Below, piece after piece: positions 8,930-17,482 of a DNA stretch of 64,000 bases. The DNA comes from Lysobacteraceae bacterium. Its GTDB lineage: Bacteria > Pseudomonadota > Gammaproteobacteria > Xanthomonadales > Rhodanobacteraceae. Where the stretch lies: the NCBI GenBank assembly GCA_021372495.1, contig JAJFUF010000008.1:124001-188000 (forward strand). The letters run 5' to 3'. The position numbers and the translations under genes are program-made. Each line of letters begins with the position of its first letter. Within the stretch, counting starts at the first letter, position 1. The notes below the pieces were generated by a model that had not been told where the DNA came from, searched no databases, and saw nothing but the letters and a program-made list of their open reading frames with translations.

Positions 8930-9157
8930 CTGACGCCTTCGGCCCTCGCGGGCCTGCGCGCTCCGCTTGCCGATGTTGTGGTGTGTGGGTGGGCGGCTTG
9001 CTGTTTCCCTTCACCGTATCACGGCGGTCTCGCCGTCAAGGGCTGCGCGTGCCTCGCACGCTGGCGTCCTCGCGGCCGGCTTCGTCCCCTGACAGCTGCG
9101 CTGCGCCGTGCTGGCGCCGGTGCCGGGCAATGCCGCCCGAGCAACCGGAGCACGATC
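8930..9157 (+). repeat. GC-rich repeated leader, copy A, upstream of radC-like gene
   Basis: This stretch ends exactly at the start codon of the RadC-like gene and is closely matched by 10681-10922 upstream of another gene. Shared blocks include 'ctgacgccttcgg', 'ctccgcttgcc', 'cccttcaccgtatcacggcg', 'cgccgtcaagggctgcgcg' and 'gctgcgccgtgctggcg', ending in 'gcaaccggag' as the ribosome site. The best match is 8992-9157 against 10760-10922. The repeat behaves as a mobile or conserved 5' leader, perhaps a structured RNA. Confidence 0.65.
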
Positions 9158-9664
9158 ATGTCGCACATTTCCTCTCCTGCCGAATCCTCGCTGCTGGTGC
9201 GCGATGCGCGTGGCCGCTATCACAGCGCGACGGCCAACCAGATCCTGGCGGCGGCACGCCAGGTCGTCGACCAGAAGATGCAGCGCGGTGCCGATTTCAG
9301 TTCACCGGCCGACGTGAGGACGTATTTGCGCGCCAAGCTGGCCGGGCTCGACCACGAAGTGTTCGCAGTGCTGTTCCTCGACAATCGCCATCGCCTGATT
9401 GAATACGTCGAGATGTTTCGCGGTACCCTCAACGGTGCGTCGGTGCATCCGCGCGAAGTCGTCAAGGAAGCGCTGCGGCTCAATGCGGCGGCGGTGATCT
9501 TGGCGCACCCGCATCCGAGCGGAAACCCCGAACTCAGCCAAGCGGACAGAATGATCACGCGCCAGTTGCGGGAGGCGCTGGCGCTGATCGAGGTACGCAC
9601 GCTGGATCATTTCATCATTGCCGGCAACAGCACGGTGTCGTTCGCCGAGCGCGGTCTGCTTTAA
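9158..9664 (+). CDS. radC: RadC-family JAB/MPN domain protein
   Basis: The 168-residue protein has the RadC/DUF2466 MPN+ (JAMM) signature 'HPHPSGNPELSQAD' at 117-130, with a preceding 'LDNRHRL' strand. Despite the historic name, RadC-like proteins have no proven role in RadA-type repair. They are common on genomic islands and plasmids, where a metal-dependent hydrolase or anti-restriction-like role is suspected. The ATG at 9158 follows 'accggag' from the repeated leader. A strong intrinsic terminator follows the stop, so it is transcribed alone. Confidence 0.85.
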   Translation: MSHISSPAESSLLVRDARGRYHSATANQILAAARQVVDQKMQRGADFSSPADVRTYLRAKLAGLDHEVFAVLFLDNRHRLIEYVEMFRGTLNGASVHPREVVKEALRLNAAAVILAHPHPSGNPELSQADRMITRQLREALALIEVRTLDHFIIAGNSTVSFAERGLL

Positions 9665-9667
9665 GCC

Positions 9668-9690
9668 AAGGGGGCTTCGGCCCCCTTTTT
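9668..9690 (+). terminator. Intrinsic terminator of radC-like gene
   Basis: An 8-bp perfect stem (9668-9675 with 9680-9687), a TTCG tetraloop and a run of five T at 9686-9690 directly follow the stop codon. The A pairs at the base give some bidirectional character toward the convergent membrane-protein gene. Confidence 0.9.
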
Positions 9691-9721
9691 GCTGCGCCAT
9701 GCAAATCGATCCTCACACGGA

Positions 9722-10540
9722 TCATGGTGCCACCTGGAGGGCGGCCGCATTCGTGTTTGTGCTGCGTTCCGCGATGACGGATCCCTGTTGTTGCACGCTG
9801 GAAACGCGCTCATCGTGCCCGACGTTGAGGGCCGGACCCATAGTTTCCGGCTGGTTGGCTTGGTCAACCGCGTATTCCAGCAGCGCGACCACTTGGCTGG
9901 CCCGTTCGCGCTGCCCAATCACCACGACGCTCACCAGATAGAAACAACCGGCGAGAATCAAAGGTGCCCAGAGGAAGGGATTGCTGCCGCTTGCCTTGAG
10001 TAGGGCCGCCGCGGCGACGGCGACCGCCATCAGTGCGGGGAACAGTCCGATCTTGCGGATGTCGCCGACAAGCATGGCTACCCGACCGTCCGAAACTCCG
10101 TAGTGATGGCGGTACTGGACAAGCCCATACGTCAACGTCGGCTTGTCGAAGTCTCCGAGCTGGAGCAGAAAGTCGAGATCCTGGGAAAGGTCCTTTTTGA
10201 GCGGCCTGAGAACCGCGGCGAAACGCTCGCGGCGATGCCGCCAGAGCATGCTCGCGAGACTTATGATGATGGTGATCATATACAGCGCTGCCAAAAGCAT
10301 GCCGACAAGGTAGATGACCTTGATGGGCTCGGGTACGCCGTGGAGAGGTTTATTCGATGCGAGCCGGTACCAAACGGCGGTGATGGCCAGACCAATCATG
10401 GCGGTGATGAAGGCGAGCATCAGCGTTTTCTCGATGCGCTCCGTCCATCGCGTGCTTGTGGATACGACATCCTTTCTGACGCAGAGCGTCATCTCTTGCA
10501 GAAGCCGGTACAGCGCATCGAGCTTTTCCTGTTGGGGCAT
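9722..10540 (-). CDS. Four-helix membrane protein of unknown function
   Basis: The 272-residue protein starts at the ATG at 10540, preceded by a good 'aagggag' ribosome site; longer versions lack one. Four hydrophobic segments are visible, at roughly residues 45-65, 77-105, 170-190 and 195-215, with a charged cytoplasmic loop of about 65 residues between the second and third. I recognise no family. It converges on the RadC-like gene. A short C-terminal polar tail ends the protein. It could be an accessory membrane sensor or effector, but the sequence does not decide this. Confidence 0.65.
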   Translation of the reverse strand: MPQQEKLDALYRLLQEMTLCVRKDVVSTSTRWTERIEKTLMLAFITAMIGLAITAVWYRLASNKPLHGVPEPIKVIYLVGMLLAALYMITIIISLASMLWRHRRERFAAVLRPLKKDLSQDLDFLLQLGDFDKPTLTYGLVQYRHHYGVSDGRVAMLVGDIRKIGLFPALMAVAVAAAALLKASGSNPFLWAPLILAGCFYLVSVVVIGQRERASQVVALLEYAVDQANQPETMGPALNVGHDERVSSVQQQGSVIAERSTNTNAAALQVAP

Positions 10541-10680
10541 GGCCGTCGTCTCCCTTGGCTGATTGAGCTTCAATTGAGCGTCGCCGGCCGACAATCATGG
10601 CCGGTCGCGCTGTCGTCCTGCGCATCGAGCCTTGCTGCGCAAGTCTCGCCCCTTCGGGCTTCCATCCTCGCTCCGCCCGG

Positions 10681-10922
10681 CTGACGCCTTCGGTACGGCT
10701 CCGAGATCGGGGCCAGCGCACTCCGCTTGCCTGTCCGAGCCTTCCTGGGAGGTGGCTGGGCGGTCTTGCTGTTCCCTTCACCGTATCACGGCGTTCTCGC
10801 CGTCAAGGGCTGCGCGCCGATGGCGCTGGCGTCCTAGCGGTCGGCTTCGCCCCCTGACGGCTTGCGCTGCGCCGTGCTGGCGACGGTTCCGGGCAATTCC
10901 GCCCGTGCAACCGGAGATCGTC
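10681..10922 (+). repeat. GC-rich repeated leader, copy B
   Basis: This is the second copy of the leader before the RadC-like gene. It has the same blocks in the same order and also ends at a start codon ('gcaaccggag', 'atcgtc', ATG). Two unrelated genes thus share nearly the same 160-bp 5' region. The differences are mostly scattered single changes plus a few small indels. Confidence 0.65.
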
Positions 10923-11318
10923 ATGAACGACAAATCGCACGTTTCCCTCGAACAACACGTTTGCCTTGTCTGCGGCGTTCGCTTCGAGACTGGCACCATC
11001 CTGCTGGATCGCCGTCTGCGCGCGAGCATGGAGCACTACACGGCCACCGGCTGGGGCCTGTGCGCCGAACACCAGAAGTTGTTTGACGATGGTTTTGTCG
11101 CGCTAATCGAGTGTGATCCGCAACGCAGCGGATCGCCGGCGGGCGGTGCAAAACTGAAGCCCGAACAGGCATATCGCACGGACCGCGTGGCGCACCTGAG
11201 ATGCGACGTGTTCGTTCGCGTGTTCAACATGCCGATCGCGACTGACCTGCCGTGCGTATTCGTCGAACCCGGCGTGATCGAGCGGCTTCAGTCGATGATG
11301 GCGCGGCCGGCGAACTGA
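10923..11318 (+). CDS. Small zinc-ribbon-like ICE protein
   Basis: The 131-residue protein has 'CLVC' at 14-17 and a later 'GLCAEH', a Cys-x2-Cys/Cys-x2-His set that could bind zinc. The rest is soluble and mixed. I do not recognise a named family; similar small proteins occur among accessory genes of ICEs. The start is fixed by the repeated leader, whose ribosome site lies 6-10 bases upstream. A perfect 12-bp terminator hairpin follows, so it is a single-gene unit. Confidence 0.6.
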   Translation: MNDKSHVSLEQHVCLVCGVRFETGTILLDRRLRASMEHYTATGWGLCAEHQKLFDDGFVALIECDPQRSGSPAGGAKLKPEQAYRTDRVAHLRCDVFVRVFNMPIATDLPCVFVEPGVIERLQSMMARPAN

Positions 11319-11336
11319 TCGCGCTTGGGCGCCCTC

Positions 11337-11376
11337 CGGTGCGTCGCCTTGCAGGGCGACGCACCGCTTTTCTTTC
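11337..11376 (+). terminator. Intrinsic terminator after the zinc-ribbon gene
   Basis: A 12-bp perfect stem (11337-11348 with 11355-11366) with a 6-nt loop is followed by 'cttttcttt'. It lies 18 bp after the stop codon. Confidence 0.9.
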
Positions 11377-11459
11377 TGCGGAGCCGATACCGTCGCGCCT
11401 TCGGCGCTACGCGCCGTCAGGTTGGCATACTGGGAGCATCCACCGCCGGCACTGCATCG

Positions 11460-12263
11460 ATGCCACTGACTGCTATTGAACACATCCACACCGCGGCCAG
11501 GACGGCCAGCGGCGCATCGCTGGACCGTCCGGTCTATCTGGACAGGGACCTCGGGCTTTATGGACTCGTTGACTTTGAAGCCAAGCAAACCGTTTATGTG
11601 GACGTGCCGGTGGCCCGCATCGTCGCGTTGGGCCGTCGGGATTTCTGGTCGCCGGGCGATACCTGGCGAACGATCACGTATCGCATCCATGGCGACGGCT
11701 GGTCGAGCGACGTCTTCGACTATTTCGAGTCGCCGACCAAAGAAGCGTATTTCCCGGCACCGAGCAGCCTCTACCAGTTGAGGCTGTCGATCTTCGGTGG
11801 GGTGGCCGAATGCGCGAACGGCAACCATCGCTTGGTCGCGGCGCGGGCATGGTTGACGGACAAATACGGTGATGAGGCGGTGCTCAGGGGCGTCCGGGTC
11901 CGCGTCTATCCGATCCATCGATGTGCGGTCGATTTCTTGACGCGAGCACGATGCGAAGGCACCGACGTGTTGACGACCACACTCGATCATCACGAAAGAA
12001 AGTATTGCCGGGTGAATGGAAAGCCTATCCAGCTTCTGCTGAAAACGGCGAATCATCCCTACGCAATCTATGCTTGGGTCAACGAGCAACTAGTTCCTCT
12101 GGAAGACGAGCGGACCTTCCTTCAGTGTCACTTTCCAAAGCAGTTTCCGCCGGTCATGGATCGCTACGACTGGCGCACGATTCCATTGGCGATCCTTGAG
12201 GAATTGCTCGACGACGCCTGGTTGGCCCGGCAACTGGCGACGGCGGAAACCTGGGAGGATTGA
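11460..12263 (+). CDS. ParB/sulfiredoxin-fold-like protein
   Basis: The 267-residue protein is called from the ATG at 11460, since the upstream frame passes through the terminator hairpin. A central 'GNHRLVAARAW' resembles the G-(N/D)-H-R-x2-A-A box of the ParB N-terminal/sulfiredoxin fold. No HTH typical of true ParB is clear, so a ParB-like nuclease or nucleotide-binding role is possible. No family can be named. It is transcribed alone between a terminator and the convergent H-NS-like gene. Confidence 0.5.
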   Translation: MPLTAIEHIHTAARTASGASLDRPVYLDRDLGLYGLVDFEAKQTVYVDVPVARIVALGRRDFWSPGDTWRTITYRIHGDGWSSDVFDYFESPTKEAYFPAPSSLYQLRLSIFGGVAECANGNHRLVAARAWLTDKYGDEAVLRGVRVRVYPIHRCAVDFLTRARCEGTDVLTTTLDHHERKYCRVNGKPIQLLLKTANHPYAIYAWVNEQLVPLEDERTFLQCHFPKQFPPVMDRYDWRTIPLAILEELLDDAWLARQLATAETWED

Positions 12264-12311
12264 GCCAGGGGTCCGGATGCTCCGGAGGCGAGCCCGCCAA
12301 AGAGGATGGCG

Positions 12312-12722
12312 TTACTTAGTCGCCTTCCGGGGCGGCTTCTTCGTCACCTGCTTCCGGGCGGCCTTGCTCGCGGGTGACTTCTTCGGGGTGGAGGGCGTGA
12401 TCAGCAGCGATTCCTCGGTCACGCCGGATCGCTTCAGCGCCTGCTGGAACCACATCGGCCGCTTGCCGTAACCGGTCCAAGTCTGGGAAGGGTCGGCCGG
12501 ATTGCGGTATTTGGGTACCCCCGCGCCACGACGCTTGCCACGTTTGCCGCCCCGTCCCGCGTAGATGTCGGAGAGCTGCAAGCCTTCGCTCTTGAGAAGC
12601 GCGTCGATCTTGGCCTTGACGCTCTGGATATGCGCCGCGCGGGCAGATTCCATGCGCGACTGCGCCTGGTCGATCAGCGCCTGCAGTTCTTTCGGCGATA
12701 GTCCATCGAGTTTGACAGCCAT
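12312..12722 (-). CDS. H-NS-family nucleoid-associated protein
   Basis: The 136-residue protein has an N-terminal coiled-coil oligomerisation region (residues 5-50) and a C-terminal H-NS domain with 'YRNPADPSQTWTGYGKRP' at about residues 75-95, followed by a Lys/Pro-rich tail. H-NS proteins bind AT-rich DNA and silence foreign genes; ICE copies often tune transfer and host cost. In the DNA-binding loop, Tyr replaces the usual Arg/Gln of the T-W-T-G-x-G-(K/R) motif. The start ATG at 12722 has an 'agaggat' ribosome site. Confidence 0.85.
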   Translation of the reverse strand: MAVKLDGLSPKELQALIDQAQSRMESARAAHIQSVKAKIDALLKSEGLQLSDIYAGRGGKRGKRRGAGVPKYRNPADPSQTWTGYGKRPMWFQQALKRSGVTEESLLITPSTPKKSPASKAARKQVTKKPPRKATK

Positions 12723-12851
12723 GGCAGATCCTCTGAGTGAATGACGTGCGGCCCGTAGACTAACAGTTAACGCCTGCGGCCTCACCGGCCAGGCGCTCGG
12801 GTTGGCGAGGTTCAAGCCGAAAGACAAGACTTTGCGCGTTGCTACGATGAG

Positions 12852-13667
12852 CTAGCCGTTTTGAATCTGCCACTTCTTGAACCAACGATTTGCCGACCTC
12901 AACGAAATTCGCATCATATAGGCGACAGCCAATGGAGTTGCCTTGGCGTCAAAGAGTTGAAATGCGCAGGTCCGGCCCGCCTTGGTCAAGGAACCATTCT
13001 CTCGGATGTTGCGAGGGTGATAGGGCTGTGCCATCGCCCTCACGGATTCGGGCACGGACCTAATGGCGCGGTTCGTTTCCGTGATTGCTTTGTTGGCCCG
13101 TTCAATACCCTTGTTGATCTTCTTCTTCAGCCGCTCGATCTCGGCCCAATAAGTCTTCTCGGCAGCCTCGAACTCCAGACTACTCATGCTCACTGCCATG
13201 ACGAACTTGCCTGCCATTCCCTCCATGACCTTGAGACGGAGTGTCTTCGCCCGCTTTGCTGCCGTGTAGTCATAGGCAGGGATGGGCTCATAGGTCGTGG
13301 GGTCAAGACGAGTCCGATTTGAATAGGCCCCCACATCCACAGTCAGCTCGTGGATTTGGTGCCCAATAAGATTGCGGTAATTGATCAGATCAAACAGTTC
13401 GTCGCTCTCGGCTTGATTGATGATCCCCTCGGAAACCAGCGCTGCACGCGCTAGATCCATCTGTTTGCCCTCCTTGGTTTTAGTCTCCCCGTTAGTTAGC
13501 CGGATCGAGCCAAGCAGCTTGTCGGTGAACCGAATGGAATGCACGATGAATTGACGCAAGTCCTCCACGTAGAAGAGGACTGTAACCATTTCAAAGGCCC
13601 GAACCTTGAGAATGTCTGCCTCCAAGGTGGTGGGGGCGCTCCCGTGCGGTCGATGCTCTTTCATCAT
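12852..13667 (-). CDS. Hypothetical protein with C-terminal HTH-like segment
   Basis: The 271-residue protein is soluble and helical, with a Lys-rich coiled coil around 160-200. Its C-terminus 'SLRSANRWFKKW' looks like a recognition helix. The region around 60-110 contains 'LINYRNLIGHQIHEL', reminiscent of HEPN-like R-N-x3-G-H patterns (Arg-Asn-Leu-Ile-Gly-His), though this may be chance. Its base composition is less GC-rich than its neighbours, suggesting a separate origin. It is transcribed toward the H-NS-like gene. Function unknown. Confidence 0.55.
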   Translation of the reverse strand: MMKEHRPHGSAPTTLEADILKVRAFEMVTVLFYVEDLRQFIVHSIRFTDKLLGSIRLTNGETKTKEGKQMDLARAALVSEGIINQAESDELFDLINYRNLIGHQIHELTVDVGAYSNRTRLDPTTYEPIPAYDYTAAKRAKTLRLKVMEGMAGKFVMAVSMSSLEFEAAEKTYWAEIERLKKKINKGIERANKAITETNRAIRSVPESVRAMAQPYHPRNIRENGSLTKAGRTCAFQLFDAKATPLAVAYMMRISLRSANRWFKKWQIQNG

Positions 13668-14212
13668 CGGGTTGCTTGTGATTGTACGTTCTGTTCTGCA
13701 GCCGTCGCCGGCGGTCGGAATGAATAATAAGCGAGTGGAAGTTCTGCGCCTCCGCTGCGCGGATCGCGCTGCTCCAGGTTCGCCACCCGCTCATCCCTGA
13801 CGGGACTGGCATTCGCCAGCCTTCCATATCGCTGACGCCTTCGGCCCGGTTCGGGGATCCGGGCCTGCGCGCTTCGCTTGCGTGGCTTGGCGCCGACGCA
13901 GTGGCTGTTGCCCGTCGATCCGCCTTTCCTGACTTCATCACCTTGTCCGCGACTGTAGCCCGCGGCCGTGTGCCGTCAAGGCGCGCAGGGCCGTGTCCTC
14001 GGCTGCACCTGCGGGCCGCACCAACCCTGCGCTTGCCTCCTTGACGGCCCCCGTCCGCGCGCTCCTGACCGTCGCGGGCGATGAACTCAGGAAAGACGGT
14101 GGCAACGAGACCGGCCCAGGTCTCCGCGCCGACCCCACCGGAAGTCCAAAGCGGGCTCCGAATCTAGGAATCCGGTGGGGATTGAACAGCAACCCCTGTC
14201 AGGAGAACGACC
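13668..14212 (+). promoter_or_regulatory. Long GC-rich leader upstream of the DUF932 gene
   Basis: No convincing gene lies in these 545 bp. The stretch 13831-13881 repeats the 'gctgacgccttcgg ... cgcttcgcttgc' block seen before the radC-like gene, the zinc-ribbon gene and DUF736. A perfect 9-bp inverted repeat (14133-14141 with 14172-14180) lies just before the ribosome site 'caggagaacgacc'. The region should hold the promoter of the DUF932-ParB unit and may act as a structured leader. Confidence 0.5.
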
Positions 14213-15040
14213 ATGCAACTTGCCTCCCGCTTCGCTTCCCATTCGCCGGTGCTGCGTTCGGACTATCCGTTGACCGACGACCAAATCCGCACCGTAGCTC
14301 CGTCCATCTTCGCGGACGCCCCGCACGAAAGTCGCTCCGAGCGCTACAGCTACATCCCCACCGCCACCGTGCTGCAGGAACTACGCGGGGAAGGCTTCGA
14401 GCCGTTCATGGTGTGCCAGACCCGCGTGCGCCACGACGACCGCCGCGAGTACACCAAGCACATGATCCGGCTGCGCCACGCCAGCCAGATCAATGGCCGC
14501 GAAGCCAACGAAATCATCCTGCTGAACTCGCACGACGGCACGAGCAGCTATCAGATGCTCGCCGGCATGTTCCGGTTCGTGTGCCAGAACGGGCTGGTAT
14601 GCGGCGACACCGTGGCGGACGTGCGCGTACCGCACAAGGGCGACGTGGCCGGACACGTCATCGAAGGCGCTTACGACGTCTTGCATGGCTTCGAGCGTGC
14701 GCAGGCATCCCGCGACGCCATGCAGGCCATCACGCTGGACGCCGGGGAATCGGAAGTGTTCGCCCGCGCCGCGCTGGCGCTGAAGTACGACGACCCCGGC
14801 AAGCCCGCGCCCATCACCGAAACGCAGTTGCTCGCGCCGCGCCGTCACGACGACAGCCGCCACGACCTGTGGAGCGTGTTCAACCGCACGCAGGAAAATC
14901 TCATCAAGGGCGGGTTGTCCGCACGCGCTGCAAGCGGTCGCCGCCAGACCACTCGCCCTGTGCAGGGCATCGACCAAGACCTGCGCCTGAATCGCGCCCT
15001 GTGGCTGCTGGCCGATGGCCTGCGCCAGTTGAAAGCCTGA
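14213..15040 (+). CDS. DUF932 family protein
   Basis: The 275-residue protein matches DUF932 proteins of plasmids, ICEs and phages, with the typical 'RSERYSYIPT' N-terminal segment and 'NSHDGTSSYQMLAGMFRFVC' centre (residues about 102-121). The biochemical role is unknown. The partner gene downstream encodes a large ParB-like protein, a pairing often seen on mobile elements. The start has a strong 'aggag' site 8 bp upstream and follows a long leader with an inverted repeat. Confidence 0.85.
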   Translation: MQLASRFASHSPVLRSDYPLTDDQIRTVAPSIFADAPHESRSERYSYIPTATVLQELRGEGFEPFMVCQTRVRHDDRREYTKHMIRLRHASQINGREANEIILLNSHDGTSSYQMLAGMFRFVCQNGLVCGDTVADVRVPHKGDVAGHVIEGAYDVLHGFERAQASRDAMQAITLDAGESEVFARAALALKYDDPGKPAPITETQLLAPRRHDDSRHDLWSVFNRTQENLIKGGLSARAASGRRQTTRPVQGIDQDLRLNRALWLLADGLRQLKA

Positions 15041-15120
15041 ACCCCACAGCGGCAGGGGCGGGCAGCAGCCCTTACCGCTTCCCGTGCTGCTGCATCCCTC
15101 AACCGATTGGAGTGTTCACC

Positions 15121-17166
15121 ATGAATGCTGTTACCAAAGCCGAAGCCCATGTCATCGAAGCCGCCGCGCCGCTGGAAGTGGCCGACCCCACCAAGAACCT
15201 GATCCTGGTGCCACTGTCGCGGCTGCTACCGCGCCGCTCCAAGCGCAACGCGCGCACGACGCCGCGCCAGTCCATCCCGGAATTGGCTGCGAGCATTGCC
15301 CGCGTTGGCCTGCTGCAAAATCTCGTTGTCATCCTCGCCGCCGATGGCGAGAACTACGAAGTCGTGGCTGGAGATCGTCGCCGAACGTCCATGAAGCTGT
15401 TGGCGAAGCAGAAGCGCATCAGTGCCGACCACGAAGTGCCGTGCCTGCTGGTGCCCGATGCCTCGGCGCGCACCGTCAGCCTGGCCGAGAACTTGCTGCG
15501 GGAGCAGATGCACCCCGCCGACCAGTTCGAGGCGTTCGCTGCACTGGTGAAGGAAGGCCGCCCCATCGAGGACATTGCCGCCGACTTCGGCGTGTCCCCG
15601 CTGGTGGTGCAGCGCCGCCTGAAGCTCGCCAATGTCTCGCCGCGCCTTCTGGCCGACTACCGCGCCGGTGATGTGACGCTGGAGCAGTTGATGGCTTTGA
15701 CCATCACCGACGATCACGCTGCGCAGGAAGCCGCGTTCTACGCTGCACCGGAGTGGCAACGCGGCGCGTCCGCGCTGCGCGAGCGCCTGACCGGGCGCGA
15801 AATCAGCGCCAGTCATGCGCTGGTGCGTTTCGTCGGGCTGGACGCCTACACCGAGGCGGGCGGCGGCATCCGCCGCGACCTGTTCGCTGAAGGCGATGCA
15901 GGAACCTACCTGACCGACGCTGCGCTGCTGGAAACGCTGGTGCGCGGCAAGCTCGACATGCAGGCCGAGGAAGTGCGTGCCGAAGGTTGGGCATGGGTGG
16001 AAGCCGTGCCGCAGATGCGCCACGCCGACCGGCAGACGTTCCAGAACGCGCCGCGCCAGCGCCGCGAGCCGACTGCGCGCGAAGCTCGTCGCATCGCTTC
16101 GTTGCAAGGCCGTCTCGACAAGATCGACACGACGCTGGAAGAAGCCTACGACGCCGAGGACGAGGACAAGGTGGCAACGCTGGAAGAACGCCGTGACCAA
16201 CTGGTTGGGGAACTGCAAGCCATCGAGGACGCCTTGCAGGACTACGCGCCGGATGTGCGTGCCGTGGCCGGTGCCATCGTTACCATCGACCGCGAAGGCG
16301 AAACCGTGATCCATCGCGGACTGCTGCGCGAGCCCGAGGCCAAGGCGCTGCGCACGCTGCACCGGCTGCGGCAGGGTTTCGCGGAAGGCGGAGCGACGAA
16401 CGAGGACGAAGGCGATACCGACGAAGCACCGAAGGCCGCGAACGTCTCCGACCGGCTGGCGCAGCGGTTGAGCGCCCACCGCACGGCGGCGCTGCAAATC
16501 GAAGTCGCGCAGCACCCGCACGTCGCGCTGGCCGCGCTGGCGCATGGCATGGTGCAGACTGTCTTGCAGCCCGGCACCTATGGCAACGGCCTGCCGCTTG
16601 GCGTGCGCCTGACCGTGAAGGGCCGGCTGGAAAGCCTTGCCCCGGACGTGTCGGAATCGCCTGCCGCTGTGGCGCTGTGCACGGCGCAGAAAGTCGCGCG
16701 CGACGGATTGCCACGGGACAGCGCCGAACTGTTCGCGGCGCTGCTGGCGAAGTCGCAAGATGAGCTGGTACGGCTGCTGGCCGTGTGCGTCGCGGCCACC
16801 GTGGACGTGGTGACGCCGCGCACCACGCAGCACCAGCCCGGCGTGGAACTGGCGCAGGCCGTGGGGATGGATATGGCCGCATGGTGGAAGCCGACCGCCG
16901 GGGGTTATTTCCGGCACGTATCGAAGGTCGCGATTCTGGAAGCCGTCGGGCGGTACGCCCCGGCGCACGTCACCCGCCTGTCGAAGCTCAAGAAGGGCGA
17001 CATGGCCAGCGAAGCCGAACGGCTGGCCGAGGGCACCGGCTGGATGCCTGCGATGTTCCAGACCGGGCACCACACGGAGCCGGAAGGTGGACCGGAGGCG
17101 GCGAGCGATGACGATGCGCCGGAGGATGCCACCAACGAGGCGGAGGCTCACGCGCTGGCCGCGTGA
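15121..17166 (+). CDS. Large ParB/RepB/Spo0J-family protein
   Basis: The 681-residue protein starts at the ATG at 15121; the frame is open for over 1 kb upstream, but that overlaps DUF932 and is rejected. An N-terminal ParB domain has 'IPELAASIARVGLLQNLVV' (residues about 60-78) and 'VVAGDRRRTSMKLL', followed by a central HTH, 'IEDIAADFGVSPLVVQRRLKLANV', split across about 150-175. The long C-terminal part is acidic and helical with a coiled coil at 320-370. True chromosomal ParBs are about 300 residues, so this is the long ICE/plasmid type whose job may be regulation or nucleoid handling rather than partition. ParA lies elsewhere, at 22.9 kb. Confidence 0.8.
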   Translation: MNAVTKAEAHVIEAAAPLEVADPTKNLILVPLSRLLPRRSKRNARTTPRQSIPELAASIARVGLLQNLVVILAADGENYEVVAGDRRRTSMKLLAKQKRISADHEVPCLLVPDASARTVSLAENLLREQMHPADQFEAFAALVKEGRPIEDIAADFGVSPLVVQRRLKLANVSPRLLADYRAGDVTLEQLMALTITDDHAAQEAAFYAAPEWQRGASALRERLTGREISASHALVRFVGLDAYTEAGGGIRRDLFAEGDAGTYLTDAALLETLVRGKLDMQAEEVRAEGWAWVEAVPQMRHADRQTFQNAPRQRREPTAREARRIASLQGRLDKIDTTLEEAYDAEDEDKVATLEERRDQLVGELQAIEDALQDYAPDVRAVAGAIVTIDREGETVIHRGLLREPEAKALRTLHRLRQGFAEGGATNEDEGDTDEAPKAANVSDRLAQRLSAHRTAALQIEVAQHPHVALAALAHGMVQTVLQPGTYGNGLPLGVRLTVKGRLESLAPDVSESPAAVALCTAQKVARDGLPRDSAELFAALLAKSQDELVRLLAVCVAATVDVVTPRTTQHQPGVELAQAVGMDMAAWWKPTAGGYFRHVSKVAILEAVGRYAPAHVTRLSKLKKGDMASEAERLAEGTGWMPAMFQTGHHTEPEGGPEAASDDDAPEDATNEAEAHALAA

Positions 17167-17482
17167 CTCCGCGGCATGGCCCGGCGCACTGCGCCGGGGC
17201 TTTCCCCCGAACCGGGTGCGGTAAGTTTGCCGCGCCCGGTTTCACGACAAAATCGTCCCGTCGCCGCCTTCGGCCAGGCGGCGACGGGGGAAGTCCGGGG
17301 CATTCTCCAACGCCTTGCTTCCCGGCCATCGGACGCTATGATGTTCGTGTCAGCCGCGTCGCGCTGAACCTTCTGCCGGGTTAAACGACGCTCTCTACCG
17401 CTTCATCCATGACGTTGACCGTGCCCATTCCTTCGGTCGATGCGTAATCGGCAGACATCGGCCATGCACAGAGGAATTCGGC
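17167..17482 (+). terminator. Intergenic region with strong hairpin after parB-like gene
   Basis: This 316-bp gap holds no gene I can support. A perfect 12-bp stem (17257-17268 with 17277-17288, 8-nt loop) may end the DUF932-ParB transcript, though no T tract follows. Confidence 0.45.

Noticed and set aside
13993..15120. Upstream extension of the ParB frame
   Set aside because: It overlaps DUF932 in another frame and passes through leader sequence; the ATG at 15121 gives a normal ParB N-terminus.
15226..17151. Long minus-strand open frame opposite parB
   Set aside because: His- and Gln-rich mirror frame typical of GC-rich coding DNA, with no motif.
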